A DNA stretch of 64,000 nucleotides from Roseateles_B sp041905785 (GTDB taxonomy: Bacteria; Pseudomonadota; Gammaproteobacteria; Burkholderiales; Burkholderiaceae_C). Under the pieces are notes generated by a model that saw nothing but the letters and a program-made list of their open reading frames with translations, did not search any database and was not told the origin of the DNA. Position 1 is the first letter of the stretch, and each line of letters begins with the position of its first letter. The stretch spans positions 69,209 through 133,208 of the forward strand of contig JAYRKJ010000018.1 of NCBI GenBank assembly GCA_041905785.1, written 5' to 3'. Shown here piece after piece: positions 35,660 to 42,803 of the stretch. The position numbers and the translations under genes are program-made.

Positions 35660-38343
35660 GCCGCCGCGCCCTGGCCCTTCGCGGCCTGTGGCCCCTGCTG
35701 CTGGCCGCAGCCGCAGGCCTGGGCCTGTCCGGCGCGCGAATCGCAGCCGCGGCCGGCCCGGCCCCCGCGAGCAGCCCCCTGCCGCCGGCCAGCGCTGCGG
35801 CGGGCAAGCCCGGCAACGCAACGCCGAGTGCACTGGCAGCGTCAGCGTCGGCTTCTGCGTCGGCATCGGCATCGGCATCGGCATCGGCATCGGCTGCGGC
35901 ATCGGCTGCGGCCCGGCCCGTGAACCCGGCGCCGTCCGTCTCCAGCATCCAGCTGCCCGCCACAGCCCAGTGCAGCGCCTCGCCACGCCCGGCCTGCGTG
36001 GACCCCGATCCGCTGAGCATGGAGCGCCGGCCCGACTACCTTCCCAACGGCACGGTAGGCGTGCACTACCGGCGCGAGGTGCGAGCCGTCGGCGGCAAGC
36101 CGCCCTATGTCTTCAGCCTGGCCGACGGCGCCATGCCCGACGGCCTGAGCCTGGACCCCGCCGGCCCGCTGGGCGGCGTGCCCACCAAGGCGGGGCTGTT
36201 CCGCTTCCGACTCAGCGTGGAGGACGGCGCGGGCCGCATGGCCAGCCAGGCCTACGTGCTGCGCATCCTGCCGGCGCGCAAGCCCGAGCCGGCCGCCTCG
36301 GCGGCCAGCAGCCCCACGCCGGCGTTGAGCCAGGTCGACCGCCGGGAGCTGGGCAAGACCCAGAACCGCGTAGCCACCGCCATCGTCTACCAGCTCCAGC
36401 CCGCCCAGCTGGATGCCCTGGCCACCCTCATCAAGCCGGCCGCGGGCGCCGATGCGGGCAATGCGGCGGGCAATGCAGCGGGCAACGCGGCGGGCGCCGA
36501 GGGCACGGCCGCCAGCGACCCCGCGGCCAGCGCCCCCGCCGCCGACCCCGGCGCCCCCACACTCCCGCCGCCGGTCGACATGGCCTGGACCGAGGACCAG
36601 AACAAGCAGCTGTCCCTGTGGCTGGAGCCCCTGATGGGCACCGAGTACCCCAGCCGCGCGCTGTTCCTGGCCGCCGTCGATGCGCTGGCCTGCACCCAGG
36701 TGCGCCAGTTGGTGACCGCCGAAGCGCAACGCCTGAAGCGGCAGGCGCCCGACAGCCGGCAGTTGGCCGGGATCTGCGCGAAGGCCTTGAATCCGCCCCG
36801 CGAGGACGGCACCCAGGCCGGCGCCAGCAAGGCCGTTGCGGCCCAAGCCGGCGCACGCCGCCCGCCGACCGCGGCCAGCACGCCAGGCAGCGCCCTGCCC
36901 GCTGCCGCGGAGCAGCTCTCCCTGCGCGAGCTGCCGACCTGGCTGCTGCCGCCCACGCTGCGCGAGTGGCTGGCGGATGCCGCCGCGCGCGAGCGGGTGC
37001 TGTGGGCCGGCTCGCCGCAATGGTCGGCCACGCCGGACTGCCGCTGCACCAATGCGCGGGCCCGGCAGCTGATCTATGCCATCGCCCCCAGCTGGCTGAA
37101 CCCCGTGCCGCCCCAACCCACGGACTTCAGCCTGATCCACCGCATCACGCCCTTTGCCCTGCCGCTGGATCAAGACCTGACCCTCCCTTCCCTGGCCGCC
37201 GACCAGGTGGACTACATCGACACCGCACGCCGCTACGACACCCGCATCGACTTCGGCATCTACCGCCGCGACTGGCGCTTCCTCGCCACCGAGCCCGCCC
37301 AGGCCCGCGAGGCCCTGCTGGCCCGCCTCAGCACGCAGATCCCCCGCCATGCACGCGACTTGTTGGACACCCCGCTCAAGGGCTGGAAGGCCAAGGCCCG
37401 GTCCTGGCTGCCCGGCTTCGCCGAGCTGCAGTACGCAGGCGACGGGCTGACGGTCTACTTCGACCAGTTGCCCGATCGCAGCAAGGACCCCGTGCTGGCC
37501 GACCGCTTCGCGGCCTTCTACCCGCGCTTCATCCGCGGTCTGGGCGAGGCCCTTGAAGAGAACCCCGAGCGGCGGTACGCGATCAACCTGATGCTGAGCG
37601 ACCGGCTGCTGGCCGAGGCAGGGCCCTTCGCGGTGGACAAGCTCTTCGAGCTGCTCAAGGCCGTCGAGAAGCCGGAGATGTTCAATGGCCGCATCGTCGA
37701 GACCAACAGCGACTACAAGCGCAACAGCAATGTGCAGCTGCGCTTCCTGGTCCTGCTCTCCGAGCCCAGCACCGACAGCAAGAAGCAGCTGCGCAGCACC
37801 ATCGAGGCCAGCCCGGCGCTCAAGGGCGGCGACCGGCGCATCTTTCTGCGCAGCGTCGTGCCCCTGCTGGTGCTGCCGCAGCTGGACACGCAGCAGTACC
37901 AGGACGACCTGGTCTACGTGCAGGACAACTTCGACGGCATCGGATTCTGGCCCTCGCCCCTGGTCGACAGCCTGATCAAGAACGAGCAGCGCGAGATGCT
38001 GCGCCGGGTCTTCGTCGGCGATCCGGGCCTGGGCATCAGCGAGGCCCTCTGCGCCTTCGTCTGCCCCAACCGCTGGCTGCTGCGCCTGCTCTTCGACCTG
38101 CTGGTCCTGGCCGGGCTGCTGACCTGGGCAGCCTTCCAGTGGAACTGCGAATGGCGCGCCCGCTATGGCCGGCAGGCCCTGCTGGCGGGCATCCCGCCGG
38201 TGCTTCTGGGGGCCGCCCTGCTGGAGTGCGACCCGGCGCTCGCCGGCATTCGCAACAGCAATGCGCAGCTGCTGGCCCTCATTGCGATTCCCGTCATCGC
38301 GGCGCTGGTGGCGCTGCTCAAGAGAAAGGTGGAGAAGCCATGA
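35656..38343 (+). CDS. Envelope protein in the eCIS operon, Ig-like domain and C-terminal membrane segments
   Basis: An 895-residue exported protein. Layout: signal peptide (LALRGLWPLLLAAAAGLGLS, about 1-33); Pro/Ala linker with a Ser-Ala repeat (about 60-85); a putative-Ig (He_PIG-like) domain at about 125-212 (VRAVGGKPPYVFSLADGAMP, LDPAGPLGGVPTKAGLFRF); a Gly-Asn-Ala-Ala repeat; a large domain of unknown fold (to about 800); and three C-terminal hydrophobic helices (about 811-832, 842-858, 871-889) ending in a Lys-rich tail. It is coupled to the ATPase and to the first cargo gene by ATGA overlaps. I do not recognise a family. Anchoring the particle or its release machinery to the cell envelope is a plausible inference. 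Confidence 0.72.
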   Translation: MSRRALALRGLWPLLLAAAAGLGLSGARIAAAAGPAPASSPLPPASAAAGKPGNATPSALAASASASASASASASASASAAASAAARPVNPAPSVSSIQLPATAQCSASPRPACVDPDPLSMERRPDYLPNGTVGVHYRREVRAVGGKPPYVFSLADGAMPDGLSLDPAGPLGGVPTKAGLFRFRLSVEDGAGRMASQAYVLRILPARKPEPAASAASSPTPALSQVDRRELGKTQNRVATAIVYQLQPAQLDALATLIKPAAGADAGNAAGNAAGNAAGAEGTAASDPAASAPAADPGAPTLPPPVDMAWTEDQNKQLSLWLEPLMGTEYPSRALFLAAVDALACTQVRQLVTAEAQRLKRQAPDSRQLAGICAKALNPPREDGTQAGASKAVAAQAGARRPPTAASTPGSALPAAAEQLSLRELPTWLLPPTLREWLADAAARERVLWAGSPQWSATPDCRCTNARARQLIYAIAPSWLNPVPPQPTDFSLIHRITPFALPLDQDLTLPSLAADQVDYIDTARRYDTRIDFGIYRRDWRFLATEPAQAREALLARLSTQIPRHARDLLDTPLKGWKAKARSWLPGFAELQYAGDGLTVYFDQLPDRSKDPVLADRFAAFYPRFIRGLGEALEENPERRYAINLMLSDRLLAEAGPFAVDKLFELLKAVEKPEMFNGRIVETNSDYKRNSNVQLRFLVLLSEPSTDSKKQLRSTIEASPALKGGDRRIFLRSVVPLLVLPQLDTQQYQDDLVYVQDNFDGIGFWPSPLVDSLIKNEQREMLRRVFVGDPGLGISEALCAFVCPNRWLLRLLFDLLVLAGLLTWAAFQWNCEWRARYGRQALLAGIPPVLLGAALLECDPALAGIRNSNAQLLALIAIPVIAALVALLKRKVEKP
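35862..35891 (+). repeat. Hexanucleotide microsatellite (GGCATC)5 coding Ser-Ala
   Basis: Five exact tandem copies, flanked by imperfect ones (35840-35915), in the linker of the envelope protein. Length change would stay in frame. Confidence 0.95.
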
Positions 38344-38579
38344 AGCAAAAGGATCAGCGAAGCGCGCCGGCCCAGGTGCAACGCACGGCCGCCGCGCATG
38401 CAGGCAGCGCGGCAGCGCCGAGCTCCGCCCGCCAATCGAGCCAGGGCAGCCAGATCGCCCAACTGCGCGCCAGCTCGGCGGCGCCGGTGCAGGCCAAGGG
38501 CAAGGAAAAGGAGAAGAAGGGAGGGGGCAAGGCCGCCAAGTCGGCCGGCATGCCGGCCGGCGGCAGCAAGCAGTCCTGA
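38340..38579 (+). CDS. Small eCIS cargo-type protein (79 residues)
   Basis: A 79-residue, unstructured, Ala/Ser/Gln/Lys-rich protein coupled by ATGA to the envelope protein. It contains RQSSQGSQIAQLRAS (about residue 31) and then PVQAKGKEKEKKGGG. The first motif recurs near the N-terminus of the next two, DUF4157-containing proteins (RQHRQQAQIQRLRAG and RQGQQIAQLQGS). It therefore looks like a targeting segment without the DUF4157 domain. It may be a minimal cargo, an adaptor, or a worn-down effector gene. No enzyme motif is present. Confidence 0.6.
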   Translation: MKQKDQRSAPAQVQRTAAAHAGSAAAPSSARQSSQGSQIAQLRASSAAPVQAKGKEKEKKGGGKAAKSAGMPAGGSKQS

Positions 38580-38602
38580 GCCATCCCATCGCCCGCCAGG
38601 CC

Positions 38603-41600
38603 ATGAAGCACACGCAACGCGCCCCGCAGCCGGCAGACGCGCCACTGCCTGCGCCACAGGCCCCCGCACGGGAGGCCCAAGGCGGCCCGCTCCCCCCCAG
38701 GCAGCATCGGCAACAGGCGCAAATCCAGCGCCTGCGGGCCGGGCCGTCCGCAGACGCCGGCGCAACGCAGAAGGCGGCGCGCCATGGTCTCTCCGGCAGC
38801 AGCGGGCCCTTGCCGCATCTGGACCGCATCCAGGCCTCATTCGGTCGGCATGAGGTCGGCGGCGTCCAGGCCCACCTCGGCCGGCAGGCCAGCGAGGGCG
38901 CGCAGGCGATGGGGGCGGAGGCTTTTGCCAGCGGCAATCAGGTGGCGTTCTCACGGGCGCCGTCACTGCATACCGCCGCACACGAGGCGGCCCATGTGGT
39001 GCAGCAGCGTGCCGGCGTGCAGCTCGCCGGCGGTGTGGGACGGCCCGGGGACCGCTACGAGCGGCATGCCGATGCTGTGGCCGACGCCGTGGTCGCGGGA
39101 CAGTCCTCCGAGGCCCTGCTGGATCGCATGGCGGGCACGGGGCCCACGGCCGCCCCGGCGCGCCCCACGGGCCTGCAGGGACTCACCCTGCCCGCGCACG
39201 GCGCCGACAGCCCGCCGCAGACGGTCTGCGCGATCCAGATGGACCTGGTCTACGAGCTGAGCACCCAGGTTCTGAAGTCCTATTTCAGCCTGCATGCGTT
39301 GACGCCTCTGCTGGGCTTCGCCGACGCCCGGGCGCTGGAGGCGCTGCAGTCCTACAGCGGCTTCAAGCGGGTCTACGATACCGTGAGCAGCTTCAGCAAC
39401 GCGCTGTCGCTGGCCTTGAACCTTTGGGACTCCATACCCTCGCCGATCCGCACGGGCATCCTGTACCTGACGGGCCGGCTCATGAACGCGCTTCCCTGGG
39501 TCGACGCCCTGAGCTATGCGGAAGGCTACATCGTCGACGCCGACAAGGACGCCAGCAGCACCTATCTGGTCAAGGCCGTGCAGGGCCTGAAGTTGGCGCT
39601 CAAGGCCGCCAGCAGCCCGGTCTCCAGCGCCTTCCAGTTCGGCAAGTACCTCTACGGCAGCTGGTGGTCCGGCAGCGATGGCGGCAGCAGTTCGGACACC
39701 GCCGGACAGACCGTCAAGCCCAGTGCCCGCCGCGGCGACCTGGCCTCGCTCAACCTGCACGTCATCCGTCTGGACGTCAAACAGCTGCACCTGGAGAAGA
39801 GCAGCCCCGAAGCGGAAGGCGAAACGGCAAAGGAAGGCGGCCTGCACGCGGATTTTGCCTTCTTCGTCAAGATGTTCGGCAAGGAGTACAGCCTGGGCGA
39901 GCGCCAGGAGCTGACGCTCATCCTGCCCTGGAGCGGCGGCGCCATGCTGGTGTGCAGGGGCGCCGTCCAGATCATCGATCAGCTGGATGTGTCGGGGCTG
40001 TTCGAGATCCAGGGCCTGGCGATGACCGAGCTGGTGGTGTCCAACCACGGCCTGCAGACCCTGCGCATGGCCCTGGCGAAATTCGGCATCGCCAGCGACG
40101 CCATCACCATGAGCGGCGTGACTGCCGAGTACCAGGCGGGTGCCGGCGCGAGCTTCAACGGCCAGATGGGCTTGAACCTCTTCGACTGGCGCGCCACGGC
40201 CGACCTGGAGCTGGCGCTGGACGCGGCGGGGGACTTCCAGGTCGGACGCGTTCGAAACTTCAAGGAAAGCCGCGGTCTGCTGACCGTTGAGGAAGCGACC
40301 ATCAGCGCCAGCGACGGCTTCGCCATCCGCAACGCCGCACTGGACCTCGCGAGCAGCACCGGGCTCGACCTGCGCGCCACATTGGAGGAACTGCGGGTCA
40401 AGCAAGGCAGTGTTCAAGGCAAGGCCAGCCTGCTGGCGAAAGACCTGCCGCTGCTGGGGGACAAGGTCATGCTGAGCCAGGTCAAGGGCGAGGCGCTCTA
40501 CAAGAGCCGCGACAGCTGGGCCCTCAGCGCCAGCGCGGGCCTGAAGATGGACTTCAGCCACGTGCAGGCCAGCGGCGAGTTCTCCATCGCCTACCAATCC
40601 GGCAGCGAGGCGCCCGAGCTGACCCTGAGCCAAGGGCAGTTGCTGGCTGACTATGACGCCGTCAGGGTCAGCGCCAAGGACTTCGGCTACGACCATGGCA
40701 GCCGCAGCTTCCATCTCGCCAAGGCCACGGTCGACATCAAGGCCATTCAGACCCAGGCGGAGGTCGAGGACGTCACGGTCAACAAGGACGGCCTGAACTT
40801 CAAGAAGGCCAGCATCGCCCACAGCCAACCCATCACCCCCTTCCCTGGGCTGAGCCTGAGCAACTCGCTGCTGCAGCTGGAGAAGGATGCCGATGACTAC
40901 AAGCTCACGGCCAGCGCCGACCTCGACGTGGACATCGGCTCCCCCAAGGTGAAAGGCAGGGCCCAGCAGGTCCAGCTGAGTCTGGACAAGCAAGGCCTGC
41001 AAGGCCAGGTCCAGGCCTTGAAGCTCAGCACCACGCCCTTCGATCTGGCACTCGAGAACGCCAGGCTCGGCAGGGACGGTCTCAGCGTCGACAGCGCCCG
41101 GATCAGCTTCAGCCAGGGCGACAAGAGCTCCGACGACGAGGCCGGCCGCATGATCCCCAGCCTCAAGCCGGGGCTGCTGGATTTCATCCCCATCGGCGGC
41201 GTGGCCTTCACGGTGACTGGCGTGAAGGTTGACAGCAGCGGCGTCCACATCGAAAGCTTCAAGCCGGAGATACCGCCGATCCGCTTCAGCGCCTTCGGCA
41301 TCGGTGGCGAGCTGGACCTGGAGAACATGCGTGGGCAGCTTGAGGCCGCCTATGAGCTCTCGCTGGCCAAGATGGCGCCGGGCCTGCCGCTGTCGGCCTC
41401 CGTGATGTTCCCGGTGTTCCCGGGGCTGGAGGTCTATGGGTCGCTGGCCGCGGACGCGAACATGGGCCTGGGCTTCAAGCTCAATGCCGGGGCGCAGGAC
41501 GGGCACTGGGCGCTGGGCGGCAAGCTCACCGTGAATGGCGGAGTCAGCCTGACGGTGGAGCTCGGCGCACAGCTCGGGTCCCAGGCCATCGTGGCCCTGA

Positions 41601-42763
41601 GTGCCGGCGCCTTCGCCCGCGGCGAGGCCCGGATCGCCAACGCCAGCGCGGGCATCGAAGGCAAGACCCGTTACGACAGGCGGGACCGGAAGTTCGTCGT
41701 GGTGGAACCGCTCAACGTCAGTTACGACCTCAACGCCGCAGCCATCGCCTCCGTCGGCATCGCCATCAAGGCCAAGGCCTTCTACTTCTTCGAGCGCAAG
41801 ATCTACGAGTACACGGCGGCCCAGTGGACGCTGGGCACCTACCAGCTCAAAGGCAGGCTCGGAGACGAGGACGGCACGCTCAAGCCCGCCACGCCCGACA
41901 AGCTCGGCCTCAGCAAGGACCGCGCCGATCCGCCGCCCACGCAGGCCCTGGAGGGTCAGGCAGCGGAGGCGGTGCTGCGCTCGGACACCTCGGTCGCCAA
42001 CAGCGGCGCCGCGCGGCTGGCGCTGCTGAAATCGGACGCCGAGGAGGCGTCCCGCCAGCTGCGCACGCTGCATGAGCGGGGGCAACGGGTCCGCCAGGCA
42101 CTGGCCGACCTCGAGCGCCGCTACATCCAGACCATCCAGAAGAAGGAACAGCTCTTCACGGCCATGGCGCAGACCATGGACGCCGAGTCCGTCAACCACC
42201 AACTGGACCTGTTCAATGCCCGGCACGGCGTGGAGGCGCTCCAGCAGACCTATGCGCAGCAGGTGCAGAAGCTGGAGCAGGTGCAGGTCCGCCTGGAGCA
42301 GGCCCTGCAGGCGCTGGACAAGCTGGCCTCGGCCGAAGCGGGGCAGCTGGAAGACGGCATGCAGGAACGCCTCAAAACGCTTGAGGACACCCGCGAAGGC
42401 GCCGCCTCGCAGACGGTGCCTGACAGCGCGCCCCTGGCCGAGCAGGTCACCGCGCTGGACAAGTCGGTGGACCAGGAAGTCCTGCACCAGAAGATCACGC
42501 TCAGCAGCCTGAATGAAGTCATGTCGCTGCAGGACTTCATCAGCCGGACCACCACCAGCGGCTTCTTCGGCGTCAACAAGCGCAAGACCATCCAGGCCGT
42601 CGACAACGCCCTCCAGGGCTACCACCAGAGCAAGTCCAGGCAGACGCTGACGCTGCTGGCACAGGCCATCGAGGACTACCTGAGCCAAAGCAGCAGCCAG
42701 CGGGTTCCCTACGTGCTGCTCCTGCAGCAGCAGGCGCGCAAGGCGCTGGAAGCCCTGGGCTGA
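38603..42763 (+). CDS. Giant DUF4157 cargo protein with beta-rich body and coiled-coil end
   Basis: A 1386-residue protein. Disordered N-terminus with RQHRQQAQIQRLRAG (about 32-46); DUF4157 at about 72-185 with zinc-protease-type His127-Glu128-x-x-His131 (HTAAHEAAHVVQQ); a region with hydrophobic helices (about 210-370); a very long body (about 372-1110) of short alternating beta strands built on similar units (SVQGKASLLAKDLPLLG, GLQGQVQALKLSTTPFD); and a C-terminal coiled coil (about 1125-1280) with a final helical tail. DUF4157 marks eCIS-associated cargo. The body is reminiscent of AsmA/TamB-like repeating-groove proteins, but this is only an impression. The start at 38603 is the first ATG after the preceding stop; no strong ribosome site is visible. 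Confidence 0.75.
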   Translation: MKHTQRAPQPADAPLPAPQAPAREAQGGPLPPRQHRQQAQIQRLRAGPSADAGATQKAARHGLSGSSGPLPHLDRIQASFGRHEVGGVQAHLGRQASEGAQAMGAEAFASGNQVAFSRAPSLHTAAHEAAHVVQQRAGVQLAGGVGRPGDRYERHADAVADAVVAGQSSEALLDRMAGTGPTAAPARPTGLQGLTLPAHGADSPPQTVCAIQMDLVYELSTQVLKSYFSLHALTPLLGFADARALEALQSYSGFKRVYDTVSSFSNALSLALNLWDSIPSPIRTGILYLTGRLMNALPWVDALSYAEGYIVDADKDASSTYLVKAVQGLKLALKAASSPVSSAFQFGKYLYGSWWSGSDGGSSSDTAGQTVKPSARRGDLASLNLHVIRLDVKQLHLEKSSPEAEGETAKEGGLHADFAFFVKMFGKEYSLGERQELTLILPWSGGAMLVCRGAVQIIDQLDVSGLFEIQGLAMTELVVSNHGLQTLRMALAKFGIASDAITMSGVTAEYQAGAGASFNGQMGLNLFDWRATADLELALDAAGDFQVGRVRNFKESRGLLTVEEATISASDGFAIRNAALDLASSTGLDLRATLEELRVKQGSVQGKASLLAKDLPLLGDKVMLSQVKGEALYKSRDSWALSASAGLKMDFSHVQASGEFSIAYQSGSEAPELTLSQGQLLADYDAVRVSAKDFGYDHGSRSFHLAKATVDIKAIQTQAEVEDVTVNKDGLNFKKASIAHSQPITPFPGLSLSNSLLQLEKDADDYKLTASADLDVDIGSPKVKGRAQQVQLSLDKQGLQGQVQALKLSTTPFDLALENARLGRDGLSVDSARISFSQGDKSSDDEAGRMIPSLKPGLLDFIPIGGVAFTVTGVKVDSSGVHIESFKPEIPPIRFSAFGIGGELDLENMRGQLEAAYELSLAKMAPGLPLSASVMFPVFPGLEVYGSLAADANMGLGFKLNAGAQDGHWALGGKLTVNGGVSLTVELGAQLGSQAIVALSAGAFARGEARIANASAGIEGKTRYDRRDRKFVVVEPLNVSYDLNAAAIASVGIAIKAKAFYFFERKIYEYTAAQWTLGTYQLKGRLGDEDGTLKPATPDKLGLSKDRADPPPTQALEGQAAEAVLRSDTSVANSGAARLALLKSDAEEASRQLRTLHERGQRVRQALADLERRYIQTIQKKEQLFTAMAQTMDAESVNHQLDLFNARHGVEALQQTYAQQVQKLEQVQVRLEQALQALDKLASAEAGQLEDGMQERLKTLEDTREGAASQTVPDSAPLAEQVTALDKSVDQEVLHQKITLSSLNEVMSLQDFISRTTTSGFFGVNKRKTIQAVDNALQGYHQSKSRQTLTLLAQAIEDYLSQSSSQRVPYVLLLQQQARKALEALG

Positions 42764-42803
42764 CTTGCCGTCCGCCCCATGCATACCACGCCGGAGTGTC
42801 GAC

